Assembly: GCF_900114115.1 (NCBI RefSeq)
Contig: NZ_FORX01000025.1
Span: forward strand, 1 to 54,128
Source: Desulfomicrobium apsheronum
GTDB lineage: Bacteria > Desulfobacterota > Desulfovibrionia > Desulfovibrionales > Desulfomicrobiaceae
Direction of reading: 5' to 3'
Length of the DNA stretch: 54,128 bases
Under the pieces are notes generated by a model. It made no database searches. It was not told where the DNA came from and saw only the letters and a program-made list of their open reading frames with translations. Of the stretch, positions 16,792-25,230 are shown in pieces; position 1 is the first letter of the stretch, and each line of letters starts with the position of its first letter. Position numbers and translations under genes: made by a program.

Positions 16792-19203
16792 ATGCGCGAT
16801 TTTCGCCAGGCACTCAAGGGCGGAAACGTTCTTATTTTTGACGGGGGCATGGGTAGCCTGCTCCAGCGTCGCGGCCTTCAGGCCGGACAGTCCCCCGAGG
16901 AATTCGGTATGGCGCGGCCGGATGTTGTCGCGGCGATCCATGCCGAATACGCCCGTTCCGGGGCGCATGTGGTCACCACCAACACGTTTGGCGCGACCCG
17001 TTACAAGCTTCCACACGGCCTGGACGTGTTCGAGGTCAATGAGACCATGACCCGCGCCGCGCGTCAAGCCGTGGGTGACGCGGTTTTCGTGGCTGGCAGC
17101 GTCGGGCCCACGGGCAAGATGATCGAGCCTTTGGGTGACATCTCTTTTCGCGGACTGGTGGACGTCTTCAAGGAGCAAATTCGCGGCCTGGCGGCAGGCG
17201 GCGCGGACCTGATCCTGGGCGAGACCCATTTCGATCTGGCCGAGGCCAGGGCGGTGGTAGTGGCCGCGCGCGAAGTCTGTGATCTGCCCGTGGGCATCAG
17301 CATGACCTTCGAGGGCGGAGTCAGCCTGACCGGAACCACTCCGGAAATCTTTGCCCAGACCATGGAAAACATGGGCGTGGACCTCATCGCCTCCAATTGC
17401 AGCGCCGGCCCCGAGCAACTGATCGAGGTCGCGAGAGCCATGCTGCGCGTAAGCCGAACTCCGGTGCTCATCGAGCCCAACGCGGGGCTGCCCGAACTGG
17501 TGGACGGGGCCACGGTTTTTCGCCTGCCCCCGGACCCTTTTGCGGCCACGGTCTCGACCCTGGTGGAAGTGGGCGTCTCCTGCCTCGGAGGGTGTTGCGG
17601 CACCACGCCGGAGCACATCCAGGCCCTGAATGCGCTTTGCACCGGCAAGAGCGTGTCGCGGCCCGAGATTTTCAATCCTCCCTGCCTGATCGTCACCTCC
17701 CGTTCCCGGGCGGTGGAGTTCGGATTTGATCGTCCCTGCCGCATCATCGGCGAGCGGATCAACCCCACGGGCAAAGCCGAACTCACGGCCGAGCTGCAAC
17801 GCCTTGAGACCCGTCGCCTCATGGTCTACGCCGAGGAACAGGCCGAGCGCGGAGCCGATCTTCTGGACGTCAACGTGGGCGCGCCCATGGTTGAAGAAGC
17901 GCGCATGCTGCCTTTGGCCGTGCGCACCCTGACCAGCGCACACTCCATCCCCCTGTGCCTGGACTCCAGCGACATCTCGGCGATCCGGGCGGGCCTTGAG
18001 GCCTATCCGGGCTCGGCGCTGGTCAATTCCATCAGCGGCGAGGAAGAGCGGATGGATATCCTTGGCCCGCTGTGCCGAGACTACGGCGCGCCGTTCATCC
18101 TGCTGCCGCTCAAAGGCCGCAAGCTGCCCGTCACGGCGGCCGAGCGCCTGGCCATCATCGAGGAGCTTTTGATCAAGGCCGAGAGCCTGCGTATCCCGAG
18201 GCGCCTCATCCTGGTCGACGCCCTGGCCCTGACCGTGTCCTCCAAGCCCGAGGCGGCCAAGGCCTGCCTTGATGTCATCCGGCATTGCCGTGAGCGCTGG
18301 GGCCTGGGTTCGACCATGGGACTGTCCAACATCTCTTTTGGTCTGCCTGCGCGGGATCTGATCAATTCGACCTTCCTGGCCATGGCCATGGGCGTTGGCA
18401 TGACCTCATTTATCGCCAATCCCAACGCGGTGCGCCTGCGCGAGAATCTGGCGGCGGCGGAGGTGCTCCTTGGCCGGGACAGCCAGGCGGCAGGTTTCAT
18501 CGCCTCCTATGCCGGATGGAATCCTGGAAATCCGGTGGCCCAGGCCGCTTCCGGACCGGCCGACGAGGAAGGCAGCCCTGTCGCGCTGGCGGTGATCAAG
18601 GGCCAGAAGGATCGCATCGTCGAGATGCTGCGCGATCGCATCGCGGACGGTGAGGATCCTTTTGTCCTGGTTGACGGAGAGATGATTCCGGCCATTGCCA
18701 AGGTGGGGGAAAAGTACGAGAAGAAAGAGTATTTTCTGCCGCAACTCCTGCTCTGCGCCGAAACCATGCAGATCGGCTTCGAGTCCATCAAGCACCTGCT
18801 CGTGCGCGAGGGACAGGAGGTCAAGGCCACCATTGTCATGGCCACGGTGGAGGGCGACATTCACGACATCGGCAAGAATATCGTTTGCCTGATGCTCAGG
18901 AATTTCGGCTACAATGTCGTCGATCTGGGCAAGGATGTGGCGGCCGTGGACATTGTCGCGGCGGCAGTGGCCCACAAGGCCTCGGTCATCGGCCTGTCCG
19001 CGCTCATGACCACGACCATGGTCCGCATGGAGGACACCGTGCGCCTGGTCCGCGAGCAGGGCCTTCCCTGCCGGGTCATGGTCGGTGGCGCGGTGGTCAG
19101 CCAGTCCTATGCCGATCTGATCGGTGCCGACGGCTATGCCGACGACGCGGTGGCGGCGGTGCGCGTGGCCACCCGGCTGTGCGCCGAGGTCCGGTCGGCC
19201 TGA
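16792..19203 (+). CDS. metH: methionine synthase, cobalamin-dependent, short form
   Basis: It transfers a methyl group from methyltetrahydrofolate via cobalamin to homocysteine. Domains in order: homocysteine-binding barrel (1-~290) with zinc ligands in SNCSAGP near 203 and GGCCGTTPEH near 265-275; pterin-binding barrel (~315-560, GERINPTGK onward); cobalamin cap and Rossmann domain (~590-803) with the lower-ligand motif DIHDIGKN near 690. At 803 residues it lacks the ~340-residue AdoMet-binding reactivation domain of E. coli MetH (1227 residues). Oxidised cobalamin must therefore be reduced by a separate protein. The start follows GAGG by ~7 bases. It is divergent from rpoH and leads a plus-strand run through 21418. 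Confidence 0.94.
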   Translation: MRDFRQALKGGNVLIFDGGMGSLLQRRGLQAGQSPEEFGMARPDVVAAIHAEYARSGAHVVTTNTFGATRYKLPHGLDVFEVNETMTRAARQAVGDAVFVAGSVGPTGKMIEPLGDISFRGLVDVFKEQIRGLAAGGADLILGETHFDLAEARAVVVAAREVCDLPVGISMTFEGGVSLTGTTPEIFAQTMENMGVDLIASNCSAGPEQLIEVARAMLRVSRTPVLIEPNAGLPELVDGATVFRLPPDPFAATVSTLVEVGVSCLGGCCGTTPEHIQALNALCTGKSVSRPEIFNPPCLIVTSRSRAVEFGFDRPCRIIGERINPTGKAELTAELQRLETRRLMVYAEEQAERGADLLDVNVGAPMVEEARMLPLAVRTLTSAHSIPLCLDSSDISAIRAGLEAYPGSALVNSISGEEERMDILGPLCRDYGAPFILLPLKGRKLPVTAAERLAIIEELLIKAESLRIPRRLILVDALALTVSSKPEAAKACLDVIRHCRERWGLGSTMGLSNISFGLPARDLINSTFLAMAMGVGMTSFIANPNAVRLRENLAAAEVLLGRDSQAAGFIASYAGWNPGNPVAQAASGPADEEGSPVALAVIKGQKDRIVEMLRDRIADGEDPFVLVDGEMIPAIAKVGEKYEKKEYFLPQLLLCAETMQIGFESIKHLLVREGQEVKATIVMATVEGDIHDIGKNIVCLMLRNFGYNVVDLGKDVAAVDIVAAAVAHKASVIGLSALMTTTMVRMEDTVRLVREQGLPCRVMVGGAVVSQSYADLIGADGYADDAVAAVRVATRLCAEVRSA

Positions 19204-19231
19204 TCTTTCAAGGAATCACGCGGGAGCACGC

Positions 19232-19699
19232 ATGGAAAAATATATACTCAGAAAGGCGACAATCACCGATGTCAAAGCCATCCACCGGCTGCTCATGGAT
19301 TGCGCCACCAAACGGTTGCTTCTGCCCCGGTCCTTCGGTGAACTCTATTCCCACCTGAGGGATTTCATCGTGGCCGAGGATGCGCAGTCCGGAACCGTGG
19401 TCGGCTGCTGCGCCTTGACCATCACCTGGGAAGCCCTGGCCGAAGTCCGATCACTGGTGGTTGCCGAGAGCGCCCAGGGTCAGGGCCTGGGGCGCAGACT
19501 GGTGGAGTTTTGCGTCAGCGAAGCTGTGACCTTTGGTGTTTACAAGGTATTCGCCTTGACCTATCAGGTCCCCTTTTTTCAGAAACTGGGTTTTTCGGAA
19601 GTGAGCAAGGACATCCTGCCGCAAAAGGTGTGGGCCGATTGTCTCAAATGCCCCCAGTTTCCCGAATGTGACGAAGTGGCCATGATGATTGATTTGTAA
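19232..19699 (+). CDS. short N-acetylglutamate synthase-like GNAT acetyltransferase
   Basis: A single GNAT domain (155 residues) includes the acetyl-CoA loop QGQGLGRRLV. GCCALTITWEALAEVRSLVV is characteristic of the short ArgA-type enzymes that acetylate glutamate in the first step of arginine synthesis. The C-terminal LPQKVWADCLKCPQFPECDE carries three Cys residues, as in related short NAGS proteins of anaerobes, possibly binding a metal. The start at 19232 is set by GGGAG six bases upstream; a longer frame from 19124 would run into metH. Another substrate cannot be excluded. Confidence 0.8.
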   Translation: MEKYILRKATITDVKAIHRLLMDCATKRLLLPRSFGELYSHLRDFIVAEDAQSGTVVGCCALTITWEALAEVRSLVVAESAQGQGLGRRLVEFCVSEAVTFGVYKVFALTYQVPFFQKLGFSEVSKDILPQKVWADCLKCPQFPECDEVAMMIDL

Positions 19700-19730
19700 G
19701 TTATGACATATCGGTTCTCCGGGAGAATTC

Positions 19731-20255
19731 ATGAAATTTGTACAGCTTTTCGACCGTTCGCAAATTGAAGCACGGGCCCAGGAACTGGGTCGGGAAATAT
19801 CCAGCCATTATGGTGACGAGCCCTTGGTTTGCGTATGTGTGCTTAAAGGCGCCTACGCATTTTTTACTGATCTGATGCGTAATTTGACCATCCATCCAAG
19901 CATGGATTTTGTTCGCCTTTCCAGTTATGCGGATCAGACTTCCCGCAAATCGAAGATGGTTTTCTCCAAGGACATGGAGATCGATATCAGGGACAAGCAT
20001 GTGCTCGTGGTCGAGGATATCGTCGATACGGGCCACTCCATGGGTTTTCTGACCAAGGTTCTCGAGGCGCGTGGTCCCAAATCCATCAAGATCGCGGCCA
20101 TGATCGACAAGAGAGAGCGCCGCGAGGTTGATGTGAATGTGGATTTTGTGGGTTTCCCACTGGATAAGGGATACATCGTCGGCTATGGACTTGACTACGC
20201 CGAGCAATACAGAGAACTTGACGGAATATACGATCTCAAATTCTCGGAAGCATAG
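19731..20255 (+). CDS. hpt: hypoxanthine phosphoribosyltransferase
   Basis: It salvages hypoxanthine (and often guanine) by joining it to PRPP. The 174-residue length is typical. The PRPP-binding motif VLVVEDIVDTGHSM is present near residue 90-103, along with RLSSYAD in the flexible loop and VDFVGFPLDKGYIVGYGLDY near the C-terminus, the purine-binding stretch. It lies 31 bases after the acetyltransferase and 38 bases before the zinc-ribbon gene, in the metH-led group. Confidence 0.94.
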   Translation: MKFVQLFDRSQIEARAQELGREISSHYGDEPLVCVCVLKGAYAFFTDLMRNLTIHPSMDFVRLSSYADQTSRKSKMVFSKDMEIDIRDKHVLVVEDIVDTGHSMGFLTKVLEARGPKSIKIAAMIDKRERREVDVNVDFVGFPLDKGYIVGYGLDYAEQYRELDGIYDLKFSEA

Positions 20256-20293
20256 ACCCCTGCCTCCAGACTGAACTTTTTCAAGGAAAGGCC

Positions 20294-21418
20294 ATGCTCG
20301 TTCAATGCCCTGAGTGCACCACCAAATACAATCTGGATGAAAGCAAGATCGGACACGACGGCAGCAAGGTCCGTTGTACGCGTTGCCAGAATGTGTTCAC
20401 CGTGTTCCGTCCCATCTCCGAGGATGTCGTGACGCCGGAGGTTCCCGAACCAGCTTCCGCGGCCGGCGCATTCGAGGATGATTCTTTTGATGACGATCTG
20501 GCGTCGGCTTTCGAGAATAAAAAAGGTGCTTCCCCTGCCGCGAAGGATTCCTTCGAGGAAGAGTTCGCGGCCATGTTCGAGGATGTGAAGCCCGCGACCG
20601 CCCCCAAGAAGACCGCCGGTGCCGACGCCTTTGAAGACGATCTGGCAGCCATGCTGGATGAGAAAAAGCCTCGGCCCGCGCCGAAATCCGTCGCAAACGA
20701 GTCCTTTGAAGACGACCTGACGGCCATGCTGGAAGAAAAAAGCACCAAGGCCGAATCAAAGTCCTCGGTGGATCAGGAAATGCTCGCCGATCTTCAGGGC
20801 GCCTTTCAGCAGCCTTTGAGCGATCAGCTGGATCACGATTTGCGATCCGCCGACAGTTCTGCCGGCAAGTCCCGAAAATCCGGGAGCGCGGGCCTGATCA
20901 TCGGCCTTGTCGTCCTGCTTCTGGCCTGCGGCCTGGGCGGAATCTATTTTTTCCAGCCGGCTTTGCTCGGACTTGCGCCCTCGGTTCCGGACGCTCCCGC
21001 GACCCAGGAAACCGTCGCGCGTGAAGGTGCGGCCCAGATCGCTTTGGAGAACGTGCGCCAGTACTTTGTCCCCAACGAAAAGGAAGGGCAGCTTTTCATC
21101 ATTGAAGGCAAGGCCGTGAATCGTTTTCCCGAAGCGCGTGAGCTCATTCGCATCAAGGCCTCCCTCTTCGACAGACAGGGCGGCGAGGTCGCCTCCCAGG
21201 AATTCATGTGCGGCAACGTCGTCTCCCTGTACCAGCTTCAGGTTTCGACCCGGGCGGACATTGAGACGGCCCTGACCGCCAAGGTCGGCATTCTGACCAA
21301 CAACACCAATATTCAGCCCGGAGCGTCCGTGCCGTTCATGGCCGTGTTTTTCCAGACCCCGGAATCTGTCGAGGAATTCGGGCTGGAAGTGATCCAATCC
21401 AGCGTCCCGCAACAATAG
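20294..21418 (+). CDS. MJ0042 zinc-ribbon / DUF3426 membrane protein
   Basis: The 374-residue protein begins with a four-Cys zinc ribbon (C5, C8, C28, C31) of the MJ0042 type. Next is an acidic linker holding about four copies of a motif like SFEDDLAAMLE-KK (about residues 58-155), then one transmembrane helix (GLIIGLVVLLLACGLGGIYFF, about 198-218), and a C-terminal DUF3426 domain that should lie in the periplasm. This arrangement recurs in delta- and gammaproteobacteria without a settled function. A strong terminator follows 18 bases after the stop. Confidence 0.85.
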   Translation: MLVQCPECTTKYNLDESKIGHDGSKVRCTRCQNVFTVFRPISEDVVTPEVPEPASAAGAFEDDSFDDDLASAFENKKGASPAAKDSFEEEFAAMFEDVKPATAPKKTAGADAFEDDLAAMLDEKKPRPAPKSVANESFEDDLTAMLEEKSTKAESKSSVDQEMLADLQGAFQQPLSDQLDHDLRSADSSAGKSRKSGSAGLIIGLVVLLLACGLGGIYFFQPALLGLAPSVPDAPATQETVAREGAAQIALENVRQYFVPNEKEGQLFIIEGKAVNRFPEARELIRIKASLFDRQGGEVASQEFMCGNVVSLYQLQVSTRADIETALTAKVGILTNNTNIQPGASVPFMAVFFQTPESVEEFGLEVIQSSVPQQ

Positions 21419-21436
21419 CACAACTTTTGACCCACG

Positions 21437-21463
21437 AAAGGCAGACGCAAGTCTGCCTTTTTT
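21437..21463 (+). terminator. Rho-independent terminator between DUF3426 gene and radA
   Basis: A perfect 10-bp stem (AAAGGCAGAC at 21437-21446 with GTCTGCCTTT at 21451-21460) closed by a GCAA tetraloop is followed by more Ts. The radA start codon is only nine bases beyond it, leaving no room for a separate promoter downstream. Confidence 0.9.
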
Positions 21464-21471
21464 ATTCCCCC

Positions 21472-22803
21472 ATGAAAACAAAGACCGCTTATGTGTGTAC
21501 AGCCTGCAAGGCTGTCAGTCCCCGCTGGCAGGGGCAGTGTCCCAAATGCCTGGCCTGGAATACCTTGGAGCCGGCAATACGGCAGTCCGGTTCGGCCATG
21601 GACATGCCCCTGAACCGTCCCGTCGATCTGCGCGAGCTGCCGACGCTTCTTGAAGACCGGGTCAGCTCTCAGCTGTCCGGGCTTGACGGAATCCTCGGCA
21701 GCGGGTTCGTGCCCGGAGGCGTCATCCTGCTCGGCGGGGAGCCGGGCATCGGCAAGTCCACGCTGCTCTTGCAGGTGGGCGCGTCCATGGAGCGCTCCGG
21801 CAAGGGCGTCATCTATGTTTCCGGTGAAGAATCCCTGTCCCAGATTCGCGGCCGGGCCGAACGCCTGGGCATGCTCGGAGACAGGCTGACCGCTCTTGCC
21901 ACCAACCAGGTCGACGACATTCTGGCCTGCATGGAGGACGCCCCCGCGCTCATTGTCGTGGACTCGGTGCAGACCATGATTTCATCCAGGGTCGAGGGCC
22001 TGCCGGGTTCCGTCAGCCAGGTCCGGGCAGTGGCTACGGCCCTGACCGAGCGGGCCAAGCAGACCGGGGTCACGGTCATCCTGGTCGGGCATGTGACCAA
22101 GGACGGCCAGATCGCCGGCCCCAAGCTGCTGGAGCACATGGTCGACACGGTGCTGTACCTCGAAGGCGACAAGGAGCACCTTTTCCGCATCCTGCGCGTG
22201 GTCAAGAACCGTTTCGGTCCGTCCAACGAGATCCTGCTTTTCGAGATGCGGGAAAAGGGTATGAACGTCATCGAAGACCCGTCGACCTTCTTTCTGCAGG
22301 CCCGCGACACGGCGCTCTCGGGCACGGCCCTGGTCATGTCCATGGAGTCCCAGCGGCCCTTTGTGGTCGAGGTGCAGGCGCTGGTCACGCGCACCTTCCT
22401 GGCCTTTCCCCGGCGAACGGCCCTGGGTTTTGACGCCAACCGACTGCATCTTCTGATCGCGGTAATGGAGAAGCGTCTGCAAATCAGCCTGGGGCAGGTC
22501 GATGTCTACGCCAAGGTCGGAGGCGGACTGCGCATGAAGGACCCCGGTCTTGACCTGGGCATTGTCGCGGCCATCCTGTCATCCTTTTATGACCGGTCTC
22601 TGCCCGAGGGCGCGGTGTTCTGGGGCGAAGTGGACTTGAACGGCCAGATCAGGCCGGTCACGGGGCATGATGTGAGGCTGCGCCAGGCCGCGAACCTCGG
22701 CTATGCGCCCATGGTCCATCCCAAGACCGGAGCCGGGGGGAAGGGATGGTCGCGGCTCGGGGATGTGCAGAGGATGCTGTTCGGGCAGACAGGGAAGGTG
22801 TGA
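21472..22803 (+). CDS. radA: DNA repair protein RadA (DnaB-like branch-migration helicase)
   Basis: RadA drives branch migration of recombination intermediates. The 443-residue protein has the N-terminal C4 zinc finger (YVCTACKAVSPRWQGQCPKC), a RecA-like core with Walker A GGEPGIGKST, the RadA-specific KNRFG motif (VKNRFGPSNE), and a C-terminal Lon-like domain (KVGGGLRMKDPGLDLGI). The start at 21472 gives the standard N-terminus; there is no obvious ribosome-binding site, because a terminator hairpin occupies the upstream sequence. An alternative TTG at 21427 would place the hairpin inside the coding region. Confidence 0.95.
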   Translation: MKTKTAYVCTACKAVSPRWQGQCPKCLAWNTLEPAIRQSGSAMDMPLNRPVDLRELPTLLEDRVSSQLSGLDGILGSGFVPGGVILLGGEPGIGKSTLLLQVGASMERSGKGVIYVSGEESLSQIRGRAERLGMLGDRLTALATNQVDDILACMEDAPALIVVDSVQTMISSRVEGLPGSVSQVRAVATALTERAKQTGVTVILVGHVTKDGQIAGPKLLEHMVDTVLYLEGDKEHLFRILRVVKNRFGPSNEILLFEMREKGMNVIEDPSTFFLQARDTALSGTALVMSMESQRPFVVEVQALVTRTFLAFPRRTALGFDANRLHLLIAVMEKRLQISLGQVDVYAKVGGGLRMKDPGLDLGIVAAILSSFYDRSLPEGAVFWGEVDLNGQIRPVTGHDVRLRQAANLGYAPMVHPKTGAGGKGWSRLGDVQRMLFGQTGKV

Positions 22804-22839
22804 GGATTTGATGCGTTAACGGATCGAGGAGTGGCGGTC

Positions 22840-23013
22840 GCGGTGCCGGCTCAGCCGGACGGGGGCCGCCGAAACTCCTTCGTGGGCCTCGTAATGCCGA
22901 ATCGTTGCGTGCCGGGTCGAAAAGTCGGGGTGAGACGAGCGGCAACGGTTCGGCAAACGATGCCTGACTCAGTCAGACAGTCGGCGCCCCCCGCCCGGCC
23001 CAATCGGCACCGC
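22840..23013. repeat. structured intergenic repeat, copy 2
   Basis: The core seen at 8216-8381 recurs here: AACTCCTTC, GAATCGTTGCGTGC, CAAACGATGCCTG and TCAGTCAGACAG in the same order and spacing. The inner stem is CCGAATCGTTGC (22897-22908) with GCAACGGTTCGG (22942-22953), so two T-A pairs of copy 1 are C-G pairs here and one is a T-G wobble. The outer stem has a different sequence but still pairs (GCGGTGCCG 22840-22848 with CGGCACCGC 23005-23013). It lies between radA and rarA, which converge. Confidence 0.8.
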
Positions 23014-23036
23014 TCGGATCGGGATTTGGCATTCTT

Positions 23037-24287
23037 TTATCTCGTCCAGTCCTTTGCGTCCTTGGATTTGGGCTTGACTCGCGAGGCCTTGAGCTTGCGG
23101 GTCCACAGGGATAGACGTTCCTCGTGGCCGCTGGTTTTGGCTTGGTAGAAGATGCGTCCCTTGAGCTCCGGAGGCAGGTAATCCTGTTCGACCCATGCCT
23201 CTGGGTAGGCGTGGGGATATTTGTAGCCCTGGCCGTAGCCCCATTCCTTTTGCAGGCTTGTGGAGGCGTTGCGTAGATGCAGCGGCACGGGCCTTGCGCC
23301 ATTGGTCCGCACTTCCTTCATGGCCGCGAGATACCCTGCGTAGGCCGAGTTGCTTTTGGGCGCCAGGGCCAAATACACGGTCGCTTCGGCCATGGGAATC
23401 CAGCCCTCGGGCATGCCGATGCGTTCCACCGCCTGTTCACATGATACGGCCAGGGGCAGGGCCATGGGGTCGCCAAGGCCGACATCCTCGGCCGCCGAGA
23501 GAATCAGCCTGCGGCAGATGAAACGCGGATCCTCGCCCGTCTCCACCAGACATGCCAGATAATACAGGGCCGCATCCGGGTCCGAGCCCCTGATGGATTT
23601 GATCAGCGCCGACGCCAGTTCGTAATGCGAATCACCTTCCCGGTCTCCGCGCAGCACGATCTCCGGCAATCGGGTCTTGAGCTGGTCGGGTTCCAGATCC
23701 TTTTCTTCAAGCCCCGCCGCGAACTCCACCAGATTGAGCATGGTGCGCGCATCCCCGCCCGAGAGGGTGGCCAGAAGCTCCAGGCTTTTTTCCGGGATGC
23801 GTGGGCCCAGTTTCTCCATGCCCCGTTTGCCCACATCCACCAGTTCGGCCATGCCGAGCGAGCGCAGGCGCAATACGTGCAGCCGTGAAAGAAGCTGGCG
23901 CGTGACGCTAAAAGACGGGTTTTCCGTGGTCGTGGCGATGAGCGTCAGTTCACCCGTCTCAAGGAGCGGCAGGAAGAAATCCTGCTGGGCCTTGGAATAG
24001 CGGTGCAGTTCGTCCAGGATGAGGATTTCCTTGTCCTGGATCTGCTTGCGCAGGGCGGTGATGCCTACCTCCGGAGCGCTGACCCGCACGAACGGCTTGC
24101 CCGCATGCCTGGCCAGAAGCAGGGCCACCGTGGATTTGCCGCAACCGGGAGGACCGAAGAGCAGAAGGCTCGGCAGGTCCTTGGACTGCATCAGCGTGCG
24201 CAAACGCTGGCGAAAATGGCTTTGGCCGATGAAGTCGTCGAGGGACTCCGGGCGCAGGGATTCGGCGAGAGGTCGTTTTTGGGACAC
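23037..24287 (-). CDS. rarA: replication-associated recombination protein A (RarA/MgsA)
   Basis: This AAA+ clamp-loader-like ATPase acts at stalled replication forks. In 416 residues it shows Walker A LLFGPPGCGKST, Walker B ILILDELHRYSKAQQD (a variant with ELH where DEIH is usual), sensor 1 IATTTENPSFSV, and the C-terminal tetramer domain with SNSAYAGY and HLRNA. The GTG at 24287 is chosen as start because the frame further upstream, though open, runs into tsaE with non-coding composition; the gap to tsaE is 14 bases. It is the last gene of the nnr-CBS-tsaE-rarA run. Confidence 0.93.
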   Translation of the reverse strand: MSQKRPLAESLRPESLDDFIGQSHFRQRLRTLMQSKDLPSLLLFGPPGCGKSTVALLLARHAGKPFVRVSAPEVGITALRKQIQDKEILILDELHRYSKAQQDFFLPLLETGELTLIATTTENPSFSVTRQLLSRLHVLRLRSLGMAELVDVGKRGMEKLGPRIPEKSLELLATLSGGDARTMLNLVEFAAGLEEKDLEPDQLKTRLPEIVLRGDREGDSHYELASALIKSIRGSDPDAALYYLACLVETGEDPRFICRRLILSAAEDVGLGDPMALPLAVSCEQAVERIGMPEGWIPMAEATVYLALAPKSNSAYAGYLAAMKEVRTNGARPVPLHLRNASTSLQKEWGYGQGYKYPHAYPEAWVEQDYLPPELKGRIFYQAKTSGHEERLSLWTRKLKASRVKPKSKDAKDWTR

Positions 24288-24301
24288 GATGATAATTCCG
24301 G

Positions 24302-24778
24302 CTAAATGCTTGTGGCCTGTTCCAGGCACTCCAGAAGGGCCTGGGCTTCTGGCCCGTGGGCGGTGATCTCCACGGTCCTGGTCTCTTCTTCGGCCGTCCA
24401 GGACATGTTTATATGGGAGTCGGGCATGCAGTCCGCGGGGAGGTATTCGGCCCATTCCAGCAGGCAGAAATGGTCCGGGGCGAAGAGGGTCTCTTCCAGA
24501 TCGGGATCAAAATCCCGGCCCTCGGTGCGGTAAAGGTCGAAATGCCCCACGGGCGGCGTCGTGGGGTAGAGGTTCAGGATGTTGAAGCTGGGGCTGCTGA
24601 CCTCGGCGTTCTCGCTTCCCGGAAGGGCCTGGACCAGTTCGCGGATGAAGGTCGTCTTTCCGGCCCCGAGCTGTCCGTGCAGGAGCACGGGGGGCAGGGC
24701 CGGACTGTCGGCGATGCATTCTGCGAAGGCCTGGGCCAGGGCTGTCGTGGCCTCCAGGGAGGTCAAAACAAGGATCAT
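24302..24778 (-). CDS. tsaE: tRNA threonylcarbamoyladenosine biosynthesis ATPase TsaE
   Basis: TsaE is the ATPase of the TsaBDE complex that makes t6A37 on ANN-decoding tRNAs. The 158-residue length is typical. Visible motifs are Walker A HGQLGAGKTTF, the SSPSFNILNLY stretch (family SPTF/Y), DLYR, and the LLEWAEYLP segment corresponding to the family EWPE motif. The start overlaps the end of the CBS gene by four bases. Confidence 0.93.
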   Translation of the reverse strand: MILVLTSLEATTALAQAFAECIADSPALPPVLLHGQLGAGKTTFIRELVQALPGSENAEVSSPSFNILNLYPTTPPVGHFDLYRTEGRDFDPDLEETLFAPDHFCLLEWAEYLPADCMPDSHINMSWTAEEETRTVEITAHGPEAQALLECLEQATSI

Positions 24779-25230
24779 GAACGCGGGATCAGGGTTTTGA
24801 GAACGTCCTTCTTGCCGACAATGCCCAGCAACTTGCCGTTGTCCGCGACAGGCAGGGTGTGGAATTTCTTGTCGACCATGAGGGCCGCGATTTCGTCGAT
24901 GGTCATGTCCGGGCCGATGGTCACCACTTTGGTGCTCATGGCGTCGGAAACCTTGGAGGCGGCAATGCGTTTGACCTCCGCTTCGAGCAGCGTCGAGGAG
25001 GACAGGGGCACGAAGCCGTCAAGCAGGGTGAAAAGAGAGGGGATGGGCAGGCTTTTCTGCATGCGGACCAGATCGCTCTGGCACAGAATGCCGACCAGAT
25101 GGCCGCTTTCATCGACCACGGGGAGTCCGTTGACGCCCTTGTCGAGCAGGATCTTCACGGCTTCGGTTATGTCTGCATCGGGGCTGATGGTGATGACCTC
25201 GGCGGTCATGATATCTTGAGCTGTACGCAT
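24775..25230 (-). CDS. CBS-domain pair protein
   Basis: The 151-residue protein consists of two CBS domains: IMTAEVITISPDADITEAVKIL with GVNGLPVVDESGHLVGIL, and AMSTKVVTIGPDMTIDEIAALM with LPVADNGKLLGIV. Such stand-alone pairs bind adenine nucleotides and sense energy state. The start at 25230 has AAGGAG eight bases upstream. It overlaps the 3' end of nnr by 25 bases and so is probably translated from the same message. Ligand and target are not evident. Confidence 0.88.
   Translation of the reverse strand: MRTAQDIMTAEVITISPDADITEAVKILLDKGVNGLPVVDESGHLVGILCQSDLVRMQKSLPIPSLFTLLDGFVPLSSSTLLEAEVKRIAASKVSDAMSTKVVTIGPDMTIDEIAALMVDKKFHTLPVADNGKLLGIVGKKDVLKTLIPRS

Noticed and set aside
16735-18285. 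A 516-codon open frame antisense to metH
   Set aside because: It lies wholly over well-supported metH codons and gives a low-complexity Arg/Gly/His-rich product.
22821-23021. GGATCG on both sides of repeat copy 2 as a target-site duplication
   Set aside because: The left GGATCG is 14 bases away from the paired element end and six bases is too short to separate from chance.
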